Shown: positions 1-6,214, counted from the first letter of the stretch. The stretch: DNA of 6,697 bases from Sulfurimonas sp. (GCA_030646745.1 JAUSKV010000332.1:1-6697), one strand, 5' to 3'. Translations and numbers: made by a program. The notes: generated by a model not told the origin, from the sequence alone.

Positions 1-437
1 CGCATAGATTTTCCAAAATCTAGTGACTTAATCCACATGTCGATGATTTCAGGTAAAAGCAGAACTGAGGGCTGACCTTTTACCTCTTTTTTGTAGTAAA
101 GTACCTCTTTGCCACCTTTTTCTGAATGACTTATTTCATCAATTGTAACGCCGCATTTTTTAGCAAAACCAAGTGCTGCAGCCGTTGGTTCTCCATTTTT
201 GTAAGCAACTTCGATTGGTGCTCCGAAAAATTCCTCAACGCTGTCACCTTGAGAGGTTGGAAATTCTGTATGCCATAAAACCAAACGACGAGGCGTATAA
301 TAAAATTCAAATTCACACAAAAGTGAATTCTTTTCTAAAATATCCGCATATTTTTTTTCAATATTTTTGAGCTCTTTTAAAAGAGGAACCGCCGGAAGCT
401 CTTCAACGCCGATTTCAATAAGGAGTGTTTTTAACAT
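1..437 (-). CDS. glyS: Glycine--tRNA ligase beta subunit, N-terminal part (runs off the left edge)
   Basis: GlyS is the beta chain of the bacterial alpha2beta2 glycyl-tRNA synthetase. It acts in the cytoplasm with GlyQ to charge tRNA-Gly; GlyQ carries the aminoacylation core and the beta chain binds tRNA. Reading the reverse strand from the ATG at 437-435 gives 145 open codons with no stop up to the window edge. The start MLKTLLIEIGVEELPAVPL is the hallmark GlyS N-terminus, followed by YYTPRRLVL (about 46-54), FFGAPIEVA (about 70-78) and the family block GEPTAAALGFAKKCG (about 82-96). The family is usually near 670-700 residues, so only about a fifth is visible. AAGAGA lies just upstream of the ATG as a modest ribosome site. 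The gene is divergent from the SulP transporter across a spacer of about 100 bp. No glyQ is in view, which fits genomes where the two genes are unlinked. Confidence 0.93.
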   Translation of the reverse strand, partial: MLKTLLIEIGVEELPAVPLLKELKNIEKKYADILEKNSLLCEFEFYYTPRRLVLWHTEFPTSQGDSVEEFFGAPIEVAYKNGEPTAAALGFAKKCGVTIDEISHSEKGGKEVLYYKKEVKGQPSVLLLPEIIDMWIKSLDFGKSM

Positions 438-469
438 TTTAAGTCTCTTTTTTATCAATTAATTTCGCG

Positions 470-475
470 ATTTTA
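470..475 (-). promoter_or_regulatory. Candidate -10 box for glyS
   Basis: On the minus strand TAAAAT (5/6 match to TATAAT) lies about 33 bases upstream of the glyS ATG in very AT-rich DNA. No convincing -35 hexamer is found at the right distance. Campylobacterota promoters often lack a conserved -35, so this stays a weak call based on position and match. Confidence 0.25.
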
Positions 476-484
476 TCTATTATT

Positions 485-513
485 TTGTTAAAAAGTGCTG
501 TTTTGGATAGAAT
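485..513 (+). promoter_or_regulatory. Candidate sigma-70-type promoter for the SulP gene
   Basis: TTGTTA (485-490, 4/6 to the -35 consensus), a 17-bp spacer and TAGAAT (508-513, 5/6 to the -10 consensus) precede the SulP start by about 27 bases. That would give a leader of about 20 bases containing the ribosome site GAAGAGA (531-537). The spacing is ideal and the spacer region is only about 24% G+C, but start-site mapping has not been seen. Confidence 0.45.
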
Positions 514-540
514 TTCAAATCATAAAATAAGAAGAGACAG

Positions 541-2178
541 ATGAATAAAATTTTTCAACCAAAACTTTTTACACTTCTTAAAGAGGGAATCAAAAGAGAG
601 CAAATTATCTCAGATATATTCGCAGGAATTATTGTAGGTATCGTAGCCCTTCCGCTTGCCATAGCCTTTGCCGTCGCTTCTGGAGTTGCACCGCAAATGG
701 GACTTGTAACTGCAGTAATTGCCGGTTTTATCATCTCTTTTTTGGGTGGAAGCAGAGTTCAAATCGGCGGACCTACGGGTGCTTTTGTAATTATTATTTA
801 TGCTTTGGTTGAGAAGTACGGGATTGAAGGGCTTATGATTTCTACTATTATGGCAGGAGTTATATTAATCCTCTTCGGACTGCTTCGCCTTGGCTCACTT
901 CTTCGCTATTTCCCTCATCCGCTTATTGTTGGTTTTACAAGCGGGATTGCCGTGGTTATTTTTTCAACACAAATCAAAGATGCTTTTGGACTCAATATAG
1001 AAAAATTACCCTCAGAATTTTTACAAAAGTGGGAAGTTTATTTTTCAAATATTTTGGATGCAAATCTTTATGCAGTAGCTCTAACTGCTATCACGATTTT
1101 GATAGTTATCTATTCAAAACATATCACCACAAAAGTTCCAGGGTCGTTTATAGCTATCATTCTTATCACTGCAATTGTCTCATTTACTGCTATCCCAGTG
1201 ACAACTATAGAATCTTTTTTTGGAACTATACCAAACGATATTAGCTTTCATATGCCATCACTAGAGCTAAATAATCTAAGCATGTATATTGCTCCAGCCC
1301 TGACAATAGCCCTTTTAGGCGGCATTGAGTCTCTACTCTCAGCGGTTGTTGCAGATGGAATGATAAGTTCTAACCACCGCTCCAATACAGAACTCATCGC
1401 TCAAGGTATTGCAAATATTGTCACTCCATTTTTTGGAGGAATTCCTGCAACGGGTGCAATAGCCAGAACTGCCACAAATGTAAAAAATGGCGGACGCACA
1501 CCTATCGCCGGAATAACCCATGCAATTACACTTCTTTTAATTATGATACTTTTTGCTGATTTGGCAAAACTCATCCCTATGGCATGTTTAGCCGGAATTT
1601 TGATTGTAGTAGCATACAACATGAGTGAATGGCGCTCTTTTATCTCTATTTTGAGAGGTTCACCCTTTGATATTGTAGTTTTGTTAGCAACATTTTTTCT
1701 CACTGTCATGGTTGATTTAACCATAGCTATTGAAGTTGGAATTGTTTTATCTTCTCTTCTTTTTATGAAGCGCATGGCAGATGTAGGTATTGCAATTCCT
1801 CAAGAAATTGATGACGATTCTATGGCAGATTATGCAAATATTCCCGATGAAATCGCAGTGTATGAGATAGGCGGACCACTCTTTTTTGCCTCTGCAAAAC
1901 AGTATGCACAAACCATAAAAGATATTGGCTTTGCTAGTAAAATTTTGATTGTCCGTATGCGTCGTGTTCCGTTTATAGACTCAACTGCACTACATAATTT
2001 AGAAGAGACTATCAAAATACTCAAAAATGCAGGTGTCATCGTACTCATGTCCGGAGTTAATAAAGGAGTTTACAGAGATTTAAAAAAATATCATATTGTC
2101 TCACTTTTAGGCGAAGCAAATATCTTAAAAACATTTGCGCAAGCACTCGAACATGCAAAAAAAATAGCTGACAATTAA
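541..2178 (+). CDS. SulP/SLC26-family anion transporter with C-terminal STAS domain
   Basis: This is an inner-membrane secondary transporter of the SulP (SLC26) family; known members move sulfate, bicarbonate (BicA) or dicarboxylates (DauA/YchM). Residues about 25-410 form a run of hydrophobic helices. Recognisable core blocks are ALPLAIAFAVASG (36-48), the loop QIGGPTGAF (74-82), LLSAVVADGM (265-274), SNTELIAQGIANI (281-293) and the glycine-rich GGIPATGAIARTATN (299-313). Residues about 437-540 form a cytoplasmic STAS domain with the phosphorylation-type loop FIDST (478-482), where the DST is intact. At 545 residues the length is normal for SulP. The ATG is preceded by GAAGAGA four bases upstream. 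The block pattern resembles BicA-like bacterial members, but substrate cannot be read from sequence. The gene is divergent from glyS; the next gene on this strand encodes a superoxide-reductase-like protein 100 bp downstream, with no clear terminator between, so co-transcription is possible. Confidence 0.93.
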   Translation: MNKIFQPKLFTLLKEGIKREQIISDIFAGIIVGIVALPLAIAFAVASGVAPQMGLVTAVIAGFIISFLGGSRVQIGGPTGAFVIIIYALVEKYGIEGLMISTIMAGVILILFGLLRLGSLLRYFPHPLIVGFTSGIAVVIFSTQIKDAFGLNIEKLPSEFLQKWEVYFSNILDANLYAVALTAITILIVIYSKHITTKVPGSFIAIILITAIVSFTAIPVTTIESFFGTIPNDISFHMPSLELNNLSMYIAPALTIALLGGIESLLSAVVADGMISSNHRSNTELIAQGIANIVTPFFGGIPATGAIARTATNVKNGGRTPIAGITHAITLLLIMILFADLAKLIPMACLAGILIVVAYNMSEWRSFISILRGSPFDIVVLLATFFLTVMVDLTIAIEVGIVLSSLLFMKRMADVGIAIPQEIDDDSMADYANIPDEIAVYEIGGPLFFASAKQYAQTIKDIGFASKILIVRMRRVPFIDSTALHNLEETIKILKNAGVIVLMSGVNKGVYRDLKKYHIVSLLGEANILKTFAQALEHAKKIADN

Positions 2179-2265
2179 AAATTTCTTAATGAAGACCAAT
2201 ATACTCTGATTTATGTTAATCTAAAAGTTTTTGTCGTTACAATTACGCAAATTAATTTTAAAAAT

Positions 2266-2272
2266 AGAAGGA
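2266..2272 (+). promoter_or_regulatory. Strong ribosome binding site deciding the SOR start
   Basis: AGAAGGA sits six bases upstream of the ATG at 2279. It argues for this start over an in-frame TTG at 2231, which would add 16 residues (rich in Leu/Lys) not expected in the family and has no comparable site. Confidence 0.75.
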
Positions 2273-2278
2273 CTTCAC

Positions 2279-2665
2279 ATGCCAACAATCAATCGTTATG
2301 TAGATATAGACACGGTAGAGAGAGAGAGTAAAAAAGATTATATCGACCGTCACTCACCGTTTATTCACTGTGCAGAAAATGCAAAACACGGTGAAATGTT
2401 TGCTGTAACTGTAAAAATGGGCGCAGAATATACGCATCCGGATGATTTTGATCACTATATCGCAAACATCGCACTTTACAACGGTGATACACTTTTAGCA
2501 AGAGCTGATTTTGTACCCGGTACTTTAGGAAATGAGAAATCTCATACTGAAATTACTTTCAACATCCGACCGATGGGCAAAAAATTAAATCTAGTTGCAC
2601 ACGCATACTGTACAAAACACGGTATGTGGGAATCAACTCCCGTAGTCGTAACTGTAGCTGAATAG
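2279..2665 (+). CDS. Class II superoxide reductase-like (neelaredoxin/desulfoferrodoxin-type) protein
   Basis: This is a 128-residue cytoplasmic non-haem iron protein of the superoxide reductase family, which reduces superoxide to hydrogen peroxide at a square-pyramidal Fe(His)4(Cys) centre. All expected ligands are visible: His25 in DRHSPFI, His53 and His59 in the HPDDFDH block, and Cys111 and His114 in YCTKHGMW. There is no N-terminal Cys4 desulforedoxin domain, so it is the short class II type. The conserved Glu-Lys pair normally just before the first His is Asp23-Arg24 here, a conservative change. The start is set by the AGAAGGA site. Superoxide reductases are common in anaerobic and microaerophilic sulfur-oxidising Campylobacterota, so the role is most likely oxygen-stress defence. 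The electron donor (often rubredoxin) is not in the window. A related binding-only or sensor role cannot be ruled out. Confidence 0.88.
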   Translation: MPTINRYVDIDTVERESKKDYIDRHSPFIHCAENAKHGEMFAVTVKMGAEYTHPDDFDHYIANIALYNGDTLLARADFVPGTLGNEKSHTEITFNIRPMGKKLNLVAHAYCTKHGMWESTPVVVTVAE

Positions 2666-2678
2666 TAAAAATCTTCGT

Positions 2679-2703
2679 AACTAAGGGCTTTCAGCTCTTA
2701 GTT
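2679..2703 (+). terminator. Hairpin after the SOR gene, likely transcription terminator
   Basis: Arms AACTAAGGGC and GCTCTTAGTT pair over 10 bp (one G-T) around a TTTCA loop, 14 bases past the SOR stop. The following bases (GTCTCCATT) lack a good T-tract, so termination may be imperfect on the plus strand. Position and stem quality make a 3'-end role likely. Confidence 0.55.
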
Positions 2704-2719
2704 GTCTCCATTAAATACT

Positions 2720-2741
2720 GAAAAGGTACAGAAAAGGTACA
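2720..2741 (+). repeat. Two tandem copies of GAAAAGGTACA
   Basis: An 11-bp unit, GAAAAGGTACA, occurs twice in direct contact (2720-2730 and 2731-2741) and is followed by G, just past the SOR terminator hairpin. It belongs to no visible gene. It could be a small binding site, a recombination scar, or replication slippage. Confidence 0.8.
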
Positions 2742-2798
2742 GCTTTATTACCAAAGTAAACAACTCCAATTCTTAATCCTAATCTTTTTATATATGAG

Positions 2799-2804
2799 TA
2801 TAAT
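2799..2804 (+). promoter_or_regulatory. Consensus -10 box ahead of the hairpin-rich region
   Basis: A perfect TATAAT lies in T-rich DNA just before the point where base composition rises and hairpins begin, so a transcript would start near 2811. There is no good -35 at 16-18 bp. It is noted because it fits a plus-strand RNA from the following region. Confidence 0.25.
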
Positions 2805-3248
2805 CGTAACTCTTTCTCTCTTCTTCCAAAACATAAAAATCACGAAGTGAAACCTCTTGACTGAGTAGTACGAGCGACTCCATCAAATAAAGAGCTGTCT
2901 CGTTGGTTAACATAGCTCTATGTTCTGTTAAGTGAAACGCAGACTTTGCTCGTAGCTTGCGAAGAGGTAAGTTTTAACAGAATATCGAGTTATGTCTAAA
3001 GTAAACTTAGTTCATCCGCTGTGAATGTAAGTGGGTCAGTTTAGCTTCATACTTGTTTGGAGATAAACTTAGCCGTCTCATTCACGGCTGTAGGTGAAAT
3101 CAGTTTGCGTCCAAAGCTATACCGCTTGTTTGAGCGGAGCGAGATAAGCCTAATGGCGTATGAATGAATCAATAGTAGTGAAGTGAAGAATGAACGGCAC
3201 CCTACGACAGAAACTCTCTACAAAGTCAACTTCTACTCACAAGTACAA

Positions 3249-3280
3249 CAAAAAAAAATAAAGAGCCGTACCGTGTAGGC
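3249..3280 (-). terminator. Possible minus-strand terminator
   Basis: Read on the minus strand, GCCTAC-ACG-GTA(C)GGC forms a short stem with one bulged base, followed within a few bases by a run of nine Ts (complement of 3250-3258). It would end transcripts coming leftward from the lipoprotein locus as it stood before the IS insertion. The stem is short and the loop tight, so the call is tentative. Confidence 0.35.
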
Positions 3281-3315
3281 ACTAGTGGAATCAGACTTCG
3301 GCTGATGGAACAACG

Positions 3316-3427
3316 AAGCGAGACCTTGGCTCGCGGAGTGATAGTAATTTCATCCCAGTTGCCCTATAATAGAAATAATAATATAGAAAGAGGAACGGTA
3401 AGAATAGCCACTAAGCGAGACCTTAGC
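3316..3427 (+). repeat. Direct repeat AAGCGAGACCTT(G/A)GC, two copies
   Basis: AAGCGAGACCTTGGC (3316-3330) and AAGCGAGACCTTAGC (3413-3427) match at 14 of 15 bases, 97 bp apart. The first copy forms a hairpin with CTCGC just downstream; the second lacks that partner. The repeat lies inside the gene-free structured region. Confidence 0.7.
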
Positions 3428-3464
3428 ATGTGGAAATTATTATATGTTTGATTTAAGAAAGACA

Positions 3465-3487
3465 TTCCACCTCGGAAGAGGATGGAA
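3465..3487 (+). other. Nine-pair hairpin with GNRA tetraloop
   Basis: TTCCA plus CCTC pair with GAGG and TGGAA around the loop GGAA, with a single bulged A at 3482. The GNRA loop exists only on the plus strand, which hints at a plus-strand RNA. A second stem GGGAA/TTCCC with AATTA/TAGTT (3489-3522) follows immediately and could act as a 3' end for either strand. Confidence 0.5.
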
Positions 3488-3533
3488 CGGGAAAATTAGG
3501 CGTCAGTGAATAGTTAATTCCCAATACCTAACC

Positions 3534-3541
3534 CTATTTCA
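3534..3541 (-). pseudogene. Severed 3' end of the lipoprotein gene (last two codons and stop)
   Basis: When one copy of the 8-bp duplication is removed, the minus-strand lipoprotein frame at 4862 continues as ATG-AAA-TAG: the A of ATG is at 4861, T and G at 3541-3540, then AAA (3539-3537) and stop TAG (3536-3534). These eight bases are thus the original gene end, now 1.3 kb from the rest. The in-frame stop right after the join supports the reconstruction. Confidence 0.75.
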
Positions 3542-3549
3542 TAGACAAT
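3542..3549 (+). repeat. Target site duplication of the IS256-family element, left copy
   Basis: TAGACAAT directly precedes the left inverted repeat and is repeated exactly at 4861-4868 after the right one. Eight bp is the usual duplication length for IS256-family insertion. Confidence 0.95.
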
Positions 3550-3573
3550 GGGACTGTTCATAATTCCGTGTCA
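3550..3573 (+). repeat. Left terminal inverted repeat of the IS
   Basis: It starts GGGACTGTTCATAATT and ends CGTGTCA, matching the complement of the right end at 20 of 24 positions (mismatches at 5, 12, 13 and 17). It also contains the candidate -35 box of the transposase promoter. Confidence 0.95.
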
Positions 3574-3585
3574 ATCGGGTAAAAT
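3557..3585 (+). promoter_or_regulatory. Candidate transposase promoter reaching into the left inverted repeat
   Basis: TTCATA (3557-3562, 4/6) lies inside the inverted repeat, 17 bp ahead of TAAAAT (3580-3585, 5/6). A start near 3592 would leave a very short leader with the AAGGAA ribosome site. A promoter overlapping the terminal repeat is a common way for transposase to bind over its own promoter. GGGTA/TACCC (3577-3596) can also form a small hairpin just before the ribosome site, which could reduce translation from read-through transcripts. Confidence 0.4.
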
Positions 3586-3608
3586 AATAAATACCCAAGG
3601 AATCACAC

Positions 3609-4811
<1,203 letters not shown>

Positions 4812-4825
4812 TACAATTTTAGGAA

Positions 4826-5287
4826 TTATCCGATGCTGACACGAAATAGTGAACACTCCCTAGACAATTCTTGACCACATGTTATATTAGTATCGAGTCT
4901 TGGGTTAAATCCATTTAAGTAAAACGCATTTTCTAAAAATGCTGAGCCATATATTGGTGCAACGGTACAGTTGATAATGCTATCATCTGTAGCAGTAATT
5001 TTCACTACATCACTTTCTACTTGCAACACTACTATCCCGTTATGCTTCGTTGCATATGTATTTGTATCATTAGACATGAGCTTTCTATTGTCTGTTATAC
5101 CATTCACTGTTACTACCATATTTAAAGCAGCACCCAAATAAGCTGATTCCCTATGAAGTATTACAGACGAACTCATTTTACCATTAAGTATTTCTTTATC
5201 CACTGGTTTAGGTTGCGCACCACATCCACTAAAACCTAAACTTAGAGTAATCGCTAACCCTAGTCCTATATACTTTATATTTCTCAA
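4826..5287 (-). CDS. Small lipoprotein, C-terminus altered by IS insertion (DUF2846-like fold suspected)
   Basis: This is a 153-residue predicted lipoprotein. Residues 1-22 form a lipoprotein signal, IKYIGLGLAITLSLGFSGC, with Cys22 as the lipidated residue (Phe at -3 is slightly atypical). The mature part has the block SSVILHRESAYLGAALNMVV (39-58) then VNG, which resembles the small DUF2846-type lipoproteins, but this is a weak match by eye. Cys107 and Cys137 could pair in the periplasm. The start is TTG (5287-5285) with AAGGA six bases upstream; an in-frame stop at 5293-5291 excludes longer forms. From residue 143 on the reading frame is IS sequence (tail RECSLFRVSIG); the pre-insertion protein ended Ser142-Met-Lys at 144 residues. 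Its signal peptide is nearly identical to that of the next lipoprotein upstream. Function is unknown; the protein may well remain functional. Confidence 0.7.
   Translation of the reverse strand: MRNIKYIGLGLAITLSLGFSGCGAQPKPVDKEILNGKMSSSVILHRESAYLGAALNMVVTVNGITDNRKLMSNDTNTYATKHNGIVVLQVESDVVKITATDDSIINCTVAPIYGSAFLENAFYLNGFNPRLDTNITCGQELSRECSLFRVSIG
4837..4860 (+). repeat. Right terminal inverted repeat of the IS
   Basis: It starts TGACACGAAATAGTGAACA and ends CTCCC. It is the inverted counterpart of the left end with four mismatches. On the minus strand it supplies the last codons and reading frame of the altered lipoprotein. Confidence 0.95.
4861..4868 (+). repeat. Target site duplication of the IS256-family element, right copy
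   Basis: TAGACAAT, identical to the left copy. On the minus strand it encodes the end of Glu-Leu-Ser of the lipoprotein and the first base of the original Met codon. Confidence 0.95.
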
Positions 5288-5328
5288 ATCTCATCCTTTT
5301 TTTGTTATTGAATCCAGTCTATGGTCGT

Positions 5329-5362
5329 ACTAAAATTTTATATCTGCCTATGAAATTTTAGT
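5329..5362 (-). promoter_or_regulatory. Large inverted repeat upstream of the IS-disrupted lipoprotein gene
   Basis: Arms ACTAAAATTTTATA (5329-5342) and TATGAAATTTTAGT (5349-5362) pair over 14 positions with one mismatch (G-T in plus-strand RNA) around the loop TCTGCC. It lies 42-75 bases upstream of the TTG start. TATAAA, a possible -10 box on the minus strand (5337-5342), is inside one arm, so an operator role is possible. An AT-rich terminator of the upstream lipoprotein transcript is the alternative. Confidence 0.5.
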
Positions 5363-5406
5363 GGTAGTTATGGCATTCTAATTAAATAAGCATTCCAGTC
5401 TAGTTT

Positions 5407-5431
5407 ATTTTCTTATTTTAGATAAGAAAAT
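5407..5431 (-). terminator. AT-rich hairpin downstream of the DUF1566 lipoprotein gene
   Basis: ATTTTCTTAT and ATAAGAAAAT pair perfectly over 10 bp around a five-base loop, about 50 bases past the stop codon of the upstream gene on the minus strand. It is not followed by a clear T-run. It may slow or end the transcript, or be a simple processing site. Confidence 0.35.
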
Positions 5432-5479
5432 CTTTGGAAGTAAAGGCCAAAAACCAGCAATAAGTTTATCCTAATCCAT

Positions 5480-6106
5480 TTACCACTTTCTAACACAAAG
5501 AGCTTTTTTCAATTCATCTGGAAACCCATACGATAGAGCAGCATTGAACCCCGTTGTATTTTCCCAAAGTACATAAATCATAGGAATATATGCCGCTGCT
5601 GTGTCCTCAGCCCATACGTTTACAAATGTATGTCTCGTTAAAGTTGAAAAAGCCTCTGTTTTATAATCTTGAAAATAATTTTCAAAATATTTCATTTCAT
5701 TTTCAGACAAGATGGCTGCTTTAAAAATAACTAATAGCTCATTTTGAGTTGCAAGTTTGAAATCTGAATATCCTCCACTACTTAAGTTTTCACAATACGA
5801 AACTGCTTCAGCGTGTGTGTATGTTTTTACTGATTCTGAAAATTTTGTGTTGGCTACTAATAACCCTTCTTCAATCACTTCTGTCATTTCCCAGCTTGTT
5901 GCATTTGATGCAAGAACAGAACCGTTATCACCAATTTTTCTAAAATATTTAGAATCAGTTGCATTGGTTGTTAATGCACTATTTGTTGTTGCACCTACTG
6001 ATGTTGTATCCACGGTTGGTGTAGCACTTCCACTATCACCACACCCACTAAAACCTAAACTAAGTGAAGTAATTAACCCCAGTCCAATATACTTTATTCT
6101 TCTCAC
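5480..6106 (-). CDS. Lipoprotein with DUF1566 (Lcl C-terminal-like) domain
   Basis: This is a 208-residue predicted lipoprotein. Residues 1-22 form the signal IKYIGLGLITSLSLGFSGC with Cys22 as the lipidation site, followed by a Ser/Thr/Ala-rich linker (about 23-52) typical of surface tethers. The mature domain (about 54-208) follows the DUF1566 pattern: SWEMTEVIEEGLLV (71-84), THAEAVSYCENLSSGGYSDF (97-116), LATQNELLVIF (118-128), VWAED (164-168) and a C-terminal CVRKW in which Cys204 probably pairs with Cys105. Related domains have a C-type-lectin-like fold, so binding at the cell surface is a reasonable inference, but the ligand is unknown. The start is GTG (6106-6104) with AAAAGGG six bases upstream. 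It is divergent from an XRE-type regulator, with a dyad in the shared spacer. The signal segment is about 80% identical in DNA to that of the neighbouring lipoprotein, while the mature parts are unrelated. Confidence 0.82.
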   Translation of the reverse strand: MRRIKYIGLGLITSLSLGFSGCGDSGSATPTVDTTSVGATTNSALTTNATDSKYFRKIGDNGSVLASNATSWEMTEVIEEGLLVANTKFSESVKTYTHAEAVSYCENLSSGGYSDFKLATQNELLVIFKAAILSENEMKYFENYFQDYKTEAFSTLTRHTFVNVWAEDTAAAYIPMIYVLWENTTGFNAALSYGFPDELKKALCVRKW

Positions 6107-6131
6107 ATGTAACCCTTTTAATTATAATATC

Positions 6132-6154
6132 TCTATAGGAATAATTTCTATAGA
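6132..6154. promoter_or_regulatory. Dyad operator candidate TCTATAG-N9-CTATAGA
   Basis: Two perfect seven-base half-sites in inverted orientation, separated by nine bases, lie between the divergent lipoprotein and HTH genes. Centre-to-centre spacing is 16 bp, close to one and a half DNA turns. XRE-family dimers typically bind such dyads in divergent spacers. A longer direct repeat (next entry) overlaps the left half. Binding by the neighbouring regulator is inference. Confidence 0.5.
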
Positions 6155-6167
6155 TGATTGATGAAAA

Positions 6168-6173
6168 ATCATA
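6168..6173 (-). promoter_or_regulatory. Candidate -10 box for the DUF1566 lipoprotein gene
   Basis: TATGAT (5/6) on the minus strand is placed so that transcription would begin near 6161 and run through the dyad at 6132-6154 before reaching the ribosome site at 6113-6119. No good -35 is seen. If real, a protein on the dyad would block the promoter's early transcribed region. Confidence 0.25.
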
Positions 6174-6214
6174 CTCTAACTAAACTTATAGAAAAACCAT
6201 CTATAGGAATAATT

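Larger units (their letters stand above)
2811..3533 (+). other. Gene-free, relatively GC-rich, hairpin-dense region; possible structured RNA
   Basis: No open frame here reaches 60 codons and no protein family is recognised in any frame. G+C is about 41% over 2821-3540, against about 24% in the glyS-SulP spacer. Perfect or near-perfect hairpins include AACATA/TATGTT (2909-2924), TTCTGTTAA/TTAACAGAA (2923-2982), AGCCGT/ACGGCT (3071-3089), CCGCTT/GAGCGG (3122-3137), ATCAG-C-TTCG-G-CTGAT (3290-3306), GCGAG/CTCGC (3318-3334) and a nine-pair stem capped by GGAA (3465-3487). The UUCG and GNRA loops exist only when the plus strand is read. High G+C and stable tetraloops between genes of an AT-rich genome are typical of structured RNAs. 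No known RNA family (tRNA, RNase P, SRP, tmRNA) is recognised, and decayed mobile DNA is an alternative. Confidence 0.4.
6132..6214 (+). repeat. 15-bp direct repeat TCTATAGGAATAATT, two copies
   Basis: Exact copies lie at 6132-6146 and 6200-6214. The first overlaps the dyad; the second sits directly in front of the GTG at 6215 and supplies an AGGA ribosome-site-like core. This makes it plausible that both copies are regulatory DNA rather than one being coding. Confidence 0.85.

Noticed and set aside
1401..1775. 124-codon minus-strand frame inside the SulP gene
   Set aside because: A shadow of the conserved transporter frame, with no ribosome site or recognisable protein.
2231..2278. In-frame upstream extension of the SOR gene from a TTG
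   Set aside because: The strong AGAAGGA site serves the ATG at 2279, and the extra 16 residues fit no family pattern.
2888..2935. GTTGGTTAA near GAGCT, resembling a tRNA D-arm
   Set aside because: No TTC-arm, anticodon stem or acceptor pairing can be drawn at tRNA spacing.
3263..3270. GAGCCGTA, resembling the start of a group II intron domain V
   Set aside because: The complementary half and bulged stem of domain V do not follow, and no intron-encoded reverse transcriptase is present.
3365..3370. TATAAT on the plus strand inside the structured region
   Set aside because: No -35 at a fitting distance and no gene start downstream before the IS; likely chance in AT-rich bases.
3470..3490. CTCGGAAGAGGA resembling the SRP RNA apical loop
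   Set aside because: The surrounding SRP helix 8 pattern is absent; it is a plain GNRA hairpin.
6121..6126. Perfect TATAAT on the minus strand ahead of the DUF1566 lipoprotein
   Set aside because: A start from it would fall within the ribosome binding site, leaving almost no leader; TATGAT at 6168-6173 is better placed.
5757..6161. 134-codon plus-strand frame opposite the DUF1566 lipoprotein
   Set aside because: The opposite strand encodes a recognisable signal peptide and domain; this frame shows no family features.
6154..6183. Nine-codon frame ATG to TAA overlapping the start of the XRE gene
   Set aside because: Too short, with no ribosome site and no sign of a leader-peptide design.
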